DNA of 13,069 bases from Burkholderiaceae bacterium (GTDB taxonomy: Bacteria > Pseudomonadota > Gammaproteobacteria > Burkholderiales > Burkholderiaceae). The notes beneath the pieces were generated by a model. That model was given only the letters and a program-made list of their open reading frames with translations, was not told where the DNA came from and did not search any database. Below are positions 6,671 to 13,069 of this stretch, in pieces. The stretch lies in assembly GCA_017998575.1 (NCBI GenBank), contig JAGOCV010000089.1, forward strand, positions 1 to 13,069, given 5' to 3'. Every line of letters starts with the position of its first letter. Position 1 is the stretch's first letter. The position numbers and the translations under genes were made by a program.

Positions 6671-7159
6671 ATGACCACCGTCTACGACTTCGAAGCCCGC
6701 CAGATCGGCGGCGCCAACGTGCCGCTGCGTGACCTGAAAGGCCGCGTGCTGCTGATCGTCAACACCGCCAGCAAATGCGGCTTCACACCGCAGTTCGAAG
6801 GGCTGGAAGAGTTGCACCGCAAGTACGGCGCGAGCGGCCTCACCGTGCTGGGTTTTCCGTGCAACCAGTTCGGCAGCCAGGACCCGGGCAGCAACGACGA
6901 GATCGCCGGCTTCTGCTCGCTCAACTACGGCGTCACCTTCCCGATGATGGAGAAGATCGACGTCAACGGCCCGGGCGCCGACCCGCTCTACAAGTGGCTC
7001 ACTGCCGAAGCGCCGGGGTTGCTGGGCACCAAGGCGATCAAGTGGAACTTCACCAAGTTCCTGATCGGCAAGGACGGGCAGGTGATCCGCCGCTACGCAC
7101 CCACCGACAAACCCAAGGATCTGCAGGCCGACATCGAGCGCGCGCTGGCCTCGGCCTGA
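6671..7159 (+). CDS. Glutathione peroxidase-family protein (thioredoxin-type)
   Basis: A 162-residue single-domain peroxidase that reduces hydrogen peroxide and organic or lipid hydroperoxides. The thioredoxin fold carries the family motifs: NTASKCGFTPQ with peroxidatic C36, FPCNQFG (62-68) with the active-site glutamine Q66, and IKWNFTKFLI with the tryptophan and asparagine of the catalytic tetrad. It has cysteine rather than selenocysteine at the active site. C82 (AGFCSLNYG) falls where thioredoxin-dependent members keep their resolving cysteine. I therefore infer that thioredoxin rather than glutathione is the likely reductant. There is no signal peptide, so it is cytoplasmic. It follows lplT by 42 bp; repair of oxidised membrane lipids would be a logical link, but that is only inference. 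E. coli BtuE is the nearest familiar relative. Confidence 0.95.
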   Translation: MTTVYDFEARQIGGANVPLRDLKGRVLLIVNTASKCGFTPQFEGLEELHRKYGASGLTVLGFPCNQFGSQDPGSNDEIAGFCSLNYGVTFPMMEKIDVNGPGADPLYKWLTAEAPGLLGTKAIKWNFTKFLIGKDGQVIRRYAPTDKPKDLQADIERALASA

Positions 7160-7181
7160 AACAACGCGCCCCCGGCACGAC

Positions 7182-7637
7182 TCACCTCGCGCAGGCGTGC
7201 CAGTCGGTGCTGCCGCTGGCCACCCAGCCCGGATCGCGCGCCGTGGCCGCCACGCAGGCGAGCCGTCGACCCTCGCCGTAGTTCCTGTCGGCGATCGCGC
7301 AGCTATCGGTCGCCACGCAACCCTGGCTGCCCGTGCTGTCGTACTGGTAGCGCCAGCGCAGGTCGATCGCGGCCACGGCGCGCCGCGCGCCGGCCGTCGC
7401 GCAATCGCCATCCATGACCCAGGCCTGGGCGTCGTTGTGCGTCATCACGCCGAACTCGTAGGCGTTGGCGTAGCGGATGTGAAGGCAGAACGGCGCCGGG
7501 GTCGAACCGACCGCCAGGGCCCCGGGGGCCGGGGTGCTCTGGATGCGGATCTCGGCGGAGGAAGGCTGGCGGTTGGCGCAGCCCGATACCAGCATGACGG
7601 CGACGAAGGCCGTGGCGAGGGGAATGGCGTTCTTCAT
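7182..7637 (-). CDS. Putative cysteine-rich lipoprotein, function unknown
   Basis: A 151-residue protein I do not recognise. It starts at 7637, where the ATG leads straight into a lipoprotein signal peptide: charged MKN, a hydrophobic core, then the lipobox VSGC with lipidated C20. GGAG 7 nt upstream supports this start over the in-frame ATG at 7715. Residue 21 is alanine, so the +2 position does not give inner-membrane retention by the enterobacterial rule and outer-membrane sorting is likely. The mature part has six further cysteines (in FCLHI, GDCAT, QGCVATDSCA, LACVA and HACAR), an even number that suggests disulfides in the periplasm. Short aromatic runs such as RWRYQYDS occur. It converges on the peroxidase gene with 22 bp between stops and has a candidate promoter of its own. 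Confidence 0.7.
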   Translation of the reverse strand: MKNAIPLATAFVAVMLVSGCANRQPSSAEIRIQSTPAPGALAVGSTPAPFCLHIRYANAYEFGVMTHNDAQAWVMDGDCATAGARRAVAAIDLRWRYQYDSTGSQGCVATDSCAIADRNYGEGRRLACVAATARDPGWVASGSTDWHACAR

Positions 7638-7669
7638 GCTCGGCTCCACGAGAGGATTGATCGCCGGCA

Positions 7670-7698
7670 AGTATCGGCGCTCCGCCAGGCTTCGTCGA
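7670..7698 (-). promoter_or_regulatory. Candidate sigma-70 promoter for the lipoprotein gene
   Basis: Reading the - strand, TCGACG (7698-7693) and GATACT (7675-7670) are separated by exactly 17 nt. Each matches four of six consensus bases. Transcription would start near 7663, giving a leader of about 25 nt that contains the GGAG site. The position just upstream of the chosen start supports the call, but chance matches at this quality are common. Confidence 0.4.
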
Positions 7699-7703
7699 GC
7701 CGG

Positions 7704-7728
7704 GCGCGAGTCCACGAGGACTGAGCGC
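7704..7728 (-). terminator. Hairpin downstream of glcF
   Basis: AGTCC (7709-7713) and GGACT (7718-7722) form a 5-bp stem with a 4-nt loop, extended after a small internal mismatch by GCGC (7704-7707) and GCGC (7725-7728). It begins about 10 nt past the glcF stop and lies just upstream of the lipoprotein promoter, where an operon end is expected. There is no T-run, so an intrinsic terminator is uncertain. Confidence 0.35.
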
Positions 7729-7737
7729 TGCGTGTCG

Positions 7738-8994
7738 CTAGCCGGCGCCCGTCAACGCCTCATCCAGCATTTCCACCCAATGCCTTACCGGCACGCCCGT
7801 GCCGCTTTGCAGGTGGGTGATGCAGCCGATGTTGGCCGATGCGATGGCCACCGGCGCCAGCGCCTGCAGATGCCCCAGCTTGCGGTCGCGCAGCGGATAG
7901 GCCAGCTCGGGCTGCAGCACCGAGTACGTACCGGCCGAGCCACAGCACAGATGCGATTCGCTGGTGGTCACGCGGATGTCGAAGCCCAGGGCGCCCAGGT
8001 GCTTCTCGACGCCACCGCGCAGCTTCTGGCCGTGCTGCAAGGTGCAGGGCGAGTGGTAGGCGATGGTGCCGGCCGGCGGCGTGATGGTGGCGCCGCGCGC
8101 CTGCAGCGCGGGCACGAGGTCGGGCAGCAGCTCGCTGAGGTCGCGCGTCAGGTCGCTGATGGCGCGGGCCTTGTCGGCGTACTGCGGATCGTGGCGCAGC
8201 AGGTGGCCGTAGTCGCGCACGGTCGCGCCGCAGCCCGAGGCGTTCATGACGATGGCTTCAACGGGCTCGTGGCCTTGCGCCGCTTTCAGGTAGGGCGACC
8301 ACGCATCGATGTTGGCGCGCATCTGCGCCAGGCCGCCCTCGTGGTCGTTGAGGTGGAACTTCACCGCGCCGCAGCAACCGGCTGCGGGGGCGATGATGGC
8401 GTCGATGCCGGCCGCATGCAGCACGCGGGCGGTGGCGGCGTTGATGTTGGGCGACATGGCGGGCTGCACGCAGCCGGCCAGCATCAGCATGCGGCGCGCG
8501 TGCTGCCCGGGTGCGGGCCACGTGCCCGCGTCGCGCGGCTCGGGCACCTTGGCGCGCAGCGTGGCGGGCAGCAGGCCGCGTACCGACTGGCCCAGTTTCA
8601 TCGCGGGCCCGAACAGTGGCGACGTGAGCCCTTCTTTCAGCAGCCAGCGCACGGCCCGCTGCGGCGCGGGGCGTGGCACGCGCTCGTCGACCAGCTTGCG
8701 GCCGATGTCGACCAGGTGGCCGTACTGCACGCCGCTGGGACAGGTGGTTTCGCAATTGCGGCAGGTCAGGCACCGGTCGAGGTGCTGCTGCGTGCTGCGC
8801 GTGGGCGCCTCGCCTTCGAGCACCTGCTTGATGAGGTAGATGCGTCCGCGCGGCCCGTCGAGCTCGTCGCCCAGCAACTGGTACGTGGGGCAGGTGGCGG
8901 TGCAGAAGCCGCAGTGCACGCACTTGCGCAGGATGGCCTCGGCCTCCTGCCCTTCGGGCGTGCCCCTGAATTCTTCGGCGAGGTGGGTTTGCAT
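7738..8994 (-). CDS. glcF: Glycolate oxidase iron-sulfur subunit GlcF
   Basis: A 418-residue electron-transfer subunit of the membrane-associated glycolate oxidase, which converts glycolate to glyoxylate. Two ferredoxin-type 4Fe-4S motifs are intact: C25-x2-C28-x2-C31-x3-C35-P and C75-x2-C78-x2-C81-x3-C85-P. Two cysteine-rich CCG domains follow, with C175, C207-C208 and C255 in the first and C317, C350-C351 and C391 in the second. The frame stays open to 9186, but this would overlap glcE. The ATG at 8994 gives MQTHLAEEF, the typical family start, and a length close to the roughly 407 residues of E. coli GlcF. No clear Shine-Dalgarno is visible, and glcE ends 28 bp upstream, so coupling to glcE is likely. 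The same architecture occurs in other two-cluster oxidoreductase subunits, but the glcE neighbour makes GlcF secure. Confidence 0.95.
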   Translation of the reverse strand: MQTHLAEEFRGTPEGQEAEAILRKCVHCGFCTATCPTYQLLGDELDGPRGRIYLIKQVLEGEAPTRSTQQHLDRCLTCRNCETTCPSGVQYGHLVDIGRKLVDERVPRPAPQRAVRWLLKEGLTSPLFGPAMKLGQSVRGLLPATLRAKVPEPRDAGTWPAPGQHARRMLMLAGCVQPAMSPNINAATARVLHAAGIDAIIAPAAGCCGAVKFHLNDHEGGLAQMRANIDAWSPYLKAAQGHEPVEAIVMNASGCGATVRDYGHLLRHDPQYADKARAISDLTRDLSELLPDLVPALQARGATITPPAGTIAYHSPCTLQHGQKLRGGVEKHLGALGFDIRVTTSESHLCCGSAGTYSVLQPELAYPLRDRKLGHLQALAPVAIASANIGCITHLQSGTGVPVRHWVEMLDEALTGAG

Positions 8995-9022
8995 CGTGGG
9001 TGCGCGTGGTGCGTGCGGCGGT

Positions 9023-10207
9023 TCAGAGATCGGCGTACATGCGGCCCGGGCCCAGGATGCCCCCTGGATCGAACTCATGCTTGAGTCCCCGATGGATGCG
9101 CAGCAGCGATTCGGCCGGCCGTGTGAAGGCGTCGTCGCTGCGGCTGCCATCGTGCGTGCGCCACAGCGTGGCGTGGCCACCCACACGTGTCATCGTCTCG
9201 CGCAGCAGCGCGGCATCGGCCAGCGGGCGCTGCACCCAGCGCTGCGCGCCGTGCCATTCGACGAGCGTAGGGCCCAGGCCCAGTGGCGGCGTGGTGTCGG
9301 GCACCGACAGGCGCCACAGCGCCTGGCCCGGCGCAGGCGTGAAGAACGGCTCGGCCTGCTCGCGCAGCGCGTGCCACAGGGCGGCGGCCTCGCCATCGTC
9401 CACGGTGTGGCCGCCATGCGCCTGCCTGAGCGAGTGCAGGGCCGAGGCCACGGCGGCACGCGCGCCGGCCAGGCGCAACCACAGCGTGCCGCCGCCCGTG
9501 CTGGCCGCGTCCGGCTGCCAGGCCGAGGCATCGAGCGGCAGCGGCTGCCCGCCCCAGCGGTTGAGCAACGCGATGGCTGCCGCCTCGGCCACTCCGTCGA
9601 AACGCAGCGTGGCCCGCGCAGGCGGCACGGGCAGCACCTTGAGCGACACCTCGGCGATGAGCGCGAGCGTGCCCCACGAGCCGGCCATGAGGCGCGACAC
9701 GTCGTAGCCCGCCACGTTCTTCATCACCTGGCCGCCGAAGCTCAGCACCTCGCCCCGGCCATTGACCACGGTGACGCCGAGCATGAAGTCGCGCACGCCG
9801 CCCCGGCTGGCGCGTGCCGGGCCGGCCAGACCGGCGGCCACCATGCCGCCCACCGTGGCGCCCGCGCCGAAGTGCGGCGGCTCACAGGCCAGCTGCTGGC
9901 CCTGCGCGGCGAGCGCGGCTTCGAGTTCGGCCAGCGGCGTGCCGGCGTGCACGGTGACGACGAGTTCGCTGGGTTCGTAGCTGACGATGCCGGTGAGCGC
10001 CCGTGTGCCCTGCACCTCGCCGGCCAGCCGCGCGCCCAGGAAGTCCTTGGTGCCGCCGCCGCGCAGCCGCAGCGGCGTGCCGTCGGCGGCAGCGGCGCGG
10101 ATGCGCTCCACCAGCGGCGCGAGCGCGGGGTGCGGTGGGCGGCCGTGCTGCAGCAGGGGCGCCGCATCTGCCGGGGCCGGCGGCGTGTCGTTGTCGTGGG
10201 TCGTCAT
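9023..10207 (-). CDS. glcE: Glycolate oxidase FAD-binding subunit GlcE
   Basis: A 394-residue flavoprotein subunit of glycolate oxidase with a PCMH-type FAD-binding domain at about residues 30-195. Visible signatures are RGGGTKDFLG (49-58), ELVVTVHAGTPLAELEAAL (81-99), GAGATVGGMVAAG (114-126), RGGVRDFMLG (135-144) and GGQVMKNVAGYDVSRL (158-173). The ending LKHEFDPGGILGPGRMYADL is typical of GlcE. It is longer than E. coli GlcE (350 residues). Part of the excess is a proline- and alanine-rich N-terminal stretch of about 25 residues that has no better internal start. No Shine-Dalgarno precedes the ATG at 10207; TACCAT lies 10-15 nt upstream of it and may be part of a promoter. GlcD, the catalytic FAD subunit usually encoded next door, is not present. 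The gene upstream in the transcription direction is a sugar lactonase 55 bp away. Confidence 0.93.
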   Translation of the reverse strand: MTTHDNDTPPAPADAAPLLQHGRPPHPALAPLVERIRAAAADGTPLRLRGGGTKDFLGARLAGEVQGTRALTGIVSYEPSELVVTVHAGTPLAELEAALAAQGQQLACEPPHFGAGATVGGMVAAGLAGPARASRGGVRDFMLGVTVVNGRGEVLSFGGQVMKNVAGYDVSRLMAGSWGTLALIAEVSLKVLPVPPARATLRFDGVAEAAAIALLNRWGGQPLPLDASAWQPDAASTGGGTLWLRLAGARAAVASALHSLRQAHGGHTVDDGEAAALWHALREQAEPFFTPAPGQALWRLSVPDTTPPLGLGPTLVEWHGAQRWVQRPLADAALLRETMTRVGGHATLWRTHDGSRSDDAFTRPAESLLRIHRGLKHEFDPGGILGPGRMYADL

Positions 10208-10262
10208 GGGGCGCCCGATGGTAGCGCCGCAGGCCGTGCGGGCGCTTGAGCTTTTTACGGGC

Positions 10263-11198
10263 TCAGTCGACGAAAAAATTCACGGGCAGGCCGGGCACGT
10301 CCACACGCATCGAGAGGATGCGGCCGGCCTCGGGGTAGCGCGCCAGCTCGGCGTCGCTGGCGCCATGGCCGATGCTGGTCACATACAGCGTGCGCAGGTC
10401 GTCGCCACCGAAGCACGGCATCGTGGGCCGCAGCACGGGCAGCGCCACGCTGGCGATCTCGTGACCTTCGGGCGAGAGCCGCGCCAGCCGCGCGCCTTCC
10501 ATCATGGCCACCCAGTAGCAGCCTTCGGCATCCACGGCGGCGCCGTCGGGCCGGCCGCCGTAGGGCGCCGCGGCCGGGTCGTCCCAGCGCCAGCCGGGCG
10601 GCTTGGGCTTGAACTGGTGGAACACACGGTGGCGGCGCATGGCATTGGCCGACGGCTCCCAGTCCCAGGCATGCACGACGTGCAGCGGCGTGTCGGCCCA
10701 GTACAGGGTGCGGTCATCGGGCGCGAAGCCCAGGCCGTTGGCGATGGTGGCGTTGTGCGCCTTCAGCTGCACCTGCGGCTTGCCGCCGTTGCCGTTGGCG
10801 GGGCGGCAGTCGATGCAGTACAGGTCGGCCCGGCGGGCGTCGCGCGGCTCGTAGATGGTGCCGGCCCAGAAGCGGCCCTGCGCATCGCACTTGCCGTCGT
10901 TAAAGCGCATGGTGTCGGTATCGTGGTTGAAGCGTACCAGCGGCATGAGCGCACCGCCCCAGCTGCGCGCGCGGTAGATGCCGTCACGCAGCGCGATCAC
11001 CAGGCCGCCGCTGGCGGCAGGGGCGATGCAGCCAGGCTCGGACGGCATGTCCCACTTTTCGAGCGCGCCCGTGAACGCATTGGCTCGCCTGATCTGGCGC
11101 GCGCTGATGTCCACCCAGTAGAGCTGGCTCTCCTGCGGATGCCAGAACGGCGATTCGCCGAGCGCGCTGCGCTCGGCCACAACGGTCTGCCAGTTCAT
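10263..11198 (-). CDS. SMP-30/gluconolactonase/LRE-family sugar lactonase
   Basis: A 311-residue six-bladed beta-propeller of the SMP-30/gluconolactonase family, metal-dependent enzymes that hydrolyse sugar lactones to aldonic acids. Likely metal ligands are E15 (GESPFWH), N154 (ATIANGLGF) and D218 (GRPDGAAVD), with N100 (RFNDGKCD) near the active site. FNDGKCDAQGRFWAGT (99-114) is the most diagnostic stretch. There is no signal peptide, so it is cytoplasmic. Its ATG overlaps the stop of the aldose epimerase gene by 4 bp (ATGA), so the two are translationally coupled. The frame is open far upstream, but that part only mirrors the epimerase gene. Natural substrates could be L-arabino-, D-galactono- or D-glucono-lactone. 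No sugar dehydrogenase that would make the lactone is visible. Confidence 0.93.
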   Translation of the reverse strand: MNWQTVVAERSALGESPFWHPQESQLYWVDISARQIRRANAFTGALEKWDMPSEPGCIAPAASGGLVIALRDGIYRARSWGGALMPLVRFNHDTDTMRFNDGKCDAQGRFWAGTIYEPRDARRADLYCIDCRPANGNGGKPQVQLKAHNATIANGLGFAPDDRTLYWADTPLHVVHAWDWEPSANAMRRHRVFHQFKPKPPGWRWDDPAAAPYGGRPDGAAVDAEGCYWVAMMEGARLARLSPEGHEIASVALPVLRPTMPCFGGDDLRTLYVTSIGHGASDAELARYPEAGRILSMRVDVPGLPVNFFVD

Positions 11199-12061
11199 TG
11201 CACGCTCTCCATCTCGATGGTCATCTGCACGGTCATGGATTCGCCGGGCTGCAGCACCACCACGCCGAGTGCCGCGGCATTGGCGCGGCCGCCGTGCAGC
11301 AGCGCGAGCGCATTGTTGACGTGGCTCACGGGCTCCACCGCGACGAAGTCGCGCGTGTCGTTGGTGAACACCACCAGCCGCTTCAGGTCCGACGTGATGC
11401 GCAGGCGCAGCGCCTCGTCGCGCAGACGCGCCACGCCTTGCCAGCCATCGAAGCAGTGATCGACGTCCAGCCGCGCGCAGTCCACGTCGAGCCCGCGCGC
11501 CGCCGCGTGATGGGTGGGCAGCTTGTCCTCGCCCATCTCCCAGCGGCCGGTGGCCTCGAATGCGATGCGGCTGCGCGTGCGCTTGACGAAGTACGGATGC
11601 CAGCCCAGGCCCATGGGCGCGGGACCGGGCGACTGGTTGGTGGCCGACAGCGTGAGTTCCAGCGCGCCCTCGCGCAGGCGCACCGTCTGCGAGGCGTCGT
11701 AGGCGAACGGCCAGCTGTCGTCGGCGCGGTGCTCGTGCGAGAGCAGCGCGAAGTCGTCCGACTGCTCCAGCACGGCCCAGGGGCGCTGCCACCCCACGCC
11801 GTGGATGGCGTGCGGCTCGGGGGCGTTGTTGCGCACCAGCGGATGGCCCGTGCCCTGCCAGTGCAGCGTGGCCTGGCCGATGCGGTTGGAGAACGGCACG
11901 AGCGGGTAGCAGCCCGAGGCGCGGGCCCGCTCCAGGTCGGTGGGCGGCACCGACCGCAGCACGGCCGCACCGTGGTGCCACAGGCCGCTGATGCAGCCCC
12001 CGAGATCGGGGCGCAGGTCGCACGCGGTCTGGCCGGCGCGCAGGAGGACGGGTGAAGTCAT
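11195..12061 (-). CDS. Aldose 1-epimerase (galactose mutarotase) family protein
   Basis: A 288-residue cytoplasmic beta-sandwich protein of the aldose 1-epimerase family, which interconverts alpha and beta anomers of free sugars. Characteristic elements are YPLVPFSNRIG (52-62) with the substrate-binding N59-R60, HAIHGVGW (84-91) with H87, GLGWHPYF (151-158) with catalytic H155, and FVAVEPVSHVNNA (239-251) with the catalytic base E243. The start at 12061 is preceded by AAGGAG, 12 nt away; an in-frame ATG at 12088 has no such site. It is shorter than E. coli GalM (346 residues), as is usual for this bacterial subfamily. The 4-bp overlap with the lactonase gene suggests that the right anomer is supplied to a dehydrogenase whose lactone product the neighbour then opens. 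Confidence 0.92.
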   Translation of the reverse strand: MTSPVLLRAGQTACDLRPDLGGCISGLWHHGAAVLRSVPPTDLERARASGCYPLVPFSNRIGQATLHWQGTGHPLVRNNAPEPHAIHGVGWQRPWAVLEQSDDFALLSHEHRADDSWPFAYDASQTVRLREGALELTLSATNQSPGPAPMGLGWHPYFVKRTRSRIAFEATGRWEMGEDKLPTHHAAARGLDVDCARLDVDHCFDGWQGVARLRDEALRLRITSDLKRLVVFTNDTRDFVAVEPVSHVNNALALLHGGRANAAALGVVVLQPGESMTVQMTIEMESVQ

Positions 12062-12073
12062 ATCGGCATCTCG

Positions 12074-12092
12074 CTCCTTGAAGCCCATTGTG
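12074..12092 (-). promoter_or_regulatory. Ribosome binding site and possible -10 box of the epimerase gene
   Basis: On the - strand AAGGAG (12079-12074) lies 12 nt before the ATG at 12061, a slightly long but workable spacing. CACAAT (12092-12087), the same hexamer seen before the EamA gene, lies just upstream and could be a -10 box, giving a leader of about 20 nt. No matching -35 box is evident, so the promoter part is weak. Confidence 0.4.
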
Positions 12093-12170
12093 CCCACCGC
12101 GCCAGACGCGGGGCCATGGGGTGCAACCCCAAGACCCGCGATGTGCAGTGCAGCAAAGCCCACCCAAGGA

Positions 12171-12193
12171 AAAGGCCGCACGCGGCGGCCTTT
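12171..12193 (-). terminator. Intrinsic terminator of ilvD
   Basis: AAAGGCCGC (12171-12179) and GCGGCCTTT (12185-12193) form a perfect 9-bp stem around a 5-nt loop. Read on the - strand, the stem ends in TTTTCC, a short T-run, 18 nt past the ilvD stop codon. It separates ilvD from the epimerase-lactonase genes on the same strand. The stem symmetry would allow weaker function on the + strand too. Confidence 0.8.
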
Positions 12194-12211
12194 CCATGCG
12201 GCGCAGCGGCC

Positions 12212-13069
12212 TCAGTCGTCCAGCAGGGAGAGATCGCGCACGGCGCCCTTGTCGGCCGACATCACGAGCTTGGCATAGGCCTTGAGCGCGGCCGAGACCT
12301 TGCGCGGACGCGGCTGGGCAGGCTTCCAGCCCACGGCGTTCTGCTGTTCGCGGCGGCGGGCCAGTTCGTCATCGCTCACCAGCACGTCGATGGTGCGGTT
12401 GGGGATGTCGATGCGGATGCGGTCGCCGTTCTTCACCAGGCCGATGGCGCCGCCGGCGGCTGCCTCGGGCGAGCAGTGGCCGATCGACAGGCCCGAGGTG
12501 CCGCCCGAGAAGCGCCCGTCGGTGAGCAGCGCGCACGCCTTGCCCAGGCCCTTGGACTTGATATAGCTCGTGGGGTAGAGCATTTCCTGCATGCCGGGGC
12601 CGCCCTTGGGGCCTTCGTAGCGCACGACCACCACGTCACCTGCCTTGACCTTGTCGGCCAGGATGTTCTCCACGGCCTCGTCCTGCGACTCGACCACGTG
12701 GGCCGGGCCTTCGAACACGAGGATGGATTCGTCGACGCCCGCGGTCTTGACCACGCAGCCATCCTTCGCGATGTTGCCGGTCAGCACGGCCAGCCCGCCT
12801 TCCTTGCTGAAGGCGTGCTCGTACGAGCGGATGCAGCCTTCGGCGCGGTCGTCGTCCAGGCTGGGCCAGCGCGTCGCCTGGCTGAACGCCACCTGCGTGG
12901 GAATGCCGGCGGGGCCGGCCATGTAGAAGGTGCGCACGGCGTCGTCCTGCGTGCGCGTGATGTCCCACTGGTCGAGCGCTTCGCCCAGCGTCCTGGCGTG
13001 CACGGTGGGCACATCGGTGTGCAGCTTGCCGGCACGCTCGAGCTCGCCCAGGATGGCCATGATGCCGCC
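12212..13069 (-). CDS. ilvD: Dihydroxy-acid dehydratase, C-terminal part
   Basis: The last 285 residues of a protein that continues past the window edge, a little under half of the roughly 616-residue E. coli-type enzyme. IlvD removes water from 2,3-dihydroxy-isovalerate and its homolog, the penultimate step to valine and isoleucine, using an iron-sulfur cluster. The visible part opens [14 protein letters not shown] as in E. coli IlvD and continues with [88 protein letters not shown] and the ending [14 protein letters not shown], all close to the canonical biosynthetic enzyme. No frameshift is seen. An intrinsic terminator follows at once, so the downstream sugar genes form a separate transcription unit. 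Confidence 0.97.
   Translation of the reverse strand, partial: GGIMAILGELERAGKLHTDVPTVHARTLGEALDQWDITRTQDDAVRTFYMAGPAGIPTQVAFSQATRWPSLDDDRAEGCIRSYEHAFSKEGGLAVLTGNIAKDGCVVKTAGVDESILVFEGPAHVVESQDEAVENILADKVKAGDVVVVRYEGPKGGPGMQEMLYPTSYIKSKGLGKACALLTDGRFSGGTSGLSIGHCSPEAAAGGAIGLVKNGDRIRIDIPNRTIDVLVSDDELARRREQQNAVGWKPAQPRPRKVSAALKAYAKLVMSADKGAVRDLSLLDD

Noticed and set aside
4327..6732. Open frame of 801 codons on the + strand across alr and lplT
   Set aside because: It is antisense to alr and out of frame with lplT, both of which carry complete family motifs. It is a composition artefact.
7534..9084. Open frame of 516 codons on the + strand opposite glcF
   Set aside because: The - strand frame carries both 4Fe-4S motifs and the CCG domains. 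The + strand frame has none and is compositionally biased.
8995..9186. GlcF start upstream of 8994
   Set aside because: It would overlap glcE, and the added residues lack any conservation pattern I recognise. MQTHLAEEF is the usual family start.
10247..10265. Short inverted repeat TGAGC/GCTCA around a T-rich loop after the lactonase stop
   Set aside because: A 5-bp stem with a 9-nt loop that overlaps the stop codon is too weak to call a terminator.
12118..12130. GGGGT/ACCCC hairpin in the gap between ilvD and the epimerase gene
   Set aside because: The stem is 5 bp with a 3-nt loop and there is no other supporting signal. Chance pairing is likely in GC-rich DNA.
11199..12197. N-terminal extension of the lactonase frame to 12197
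   Set aside because: That part is a shadow of the epimerase gene in another frame. The lactonase family begins at the ATG at 11198 with the GESPFWH motif shortly after.
1..13069. Mobile elements, CRISPR repeats, tRNA or rRNA genes
   Set aside because: No transposase or integrase motifs, no regularly spaced repeats and no tRNA-like cloverleaf were seen. Nearly all bases are explained by ordinary protein genes.

Overview
The window is about 13 kb of GC-rich, densely coding bacterial DNA with almost no space between genes. The gene families point to a betaproteobacterium of the order Burkholderiales, probably Comamonadaceae. The main clues are an orphan Bug-type periplasmic binding protein, a divergent alr/lplT pair and short promoter-proximal starts. 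The genus cannot be named from this sequence alone. I see no RNA genes, CRISPR arrays, insertion sequences or phage genes. Nothing longer than about 160 bases is without a gene.

Left part (1-3109, + strand): a tight four-gene run. It holds the C-terminal end of an IlvD/Edd-family dehydratase, a Bug-family tripartite-tricarboxylate-type binding protein, a class II aldolase/adducin-family protein, and a PanE/ApbA-family reductase whose GTG start overlaps the aldolase stop. It reads as a small uptake-and-catabolism operon for an unidentified hydroxylated acid and is the least explained system in the window. An EamA-type exporter (3166-4071) follows, apparently with its own promoter and perhaps a leaderless mRNA.

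Middle part (4078-7637): alanine racemase (alr, - strand) is convergent with the exporter gene and divergent from lplT, a lysophospholipid transporter. These are two envelope housekeeping functions sharing a 160-bp intergenic region. A thioredoxin-type glutathione peroxidase follows lplT. A cysteine-rich putative lipoprotein of unknown function lies convergent to it on the - strand.

Right part (7738-13069, all - strand): read in the direction of transcription, the order is ilvD (partial, canonical dihydroxy-acid dehydratase of branched-chain amino acid synthesis), an intrinsic terminator, an aldose 1-epimerase-family gene overlapping an SMP-30/gluconolactonase-family gene by 4 bp, then glcE and glcF. 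The epimerase and lactonase look like two consecutive steps of oxidative sugar breakdown. GlcE and GlcF are two of the three glycolate oxidase subunits. The third subunit, GlcD, is not where it is usually found, and neither is a sugar dehydrogenase to feed the lactonase.

The gene content is mostly ordinary. The items deserving a second look are the left-hand operon, the separation of glcEF from glcD, the lipoprotein and several candidate regulatory sites.
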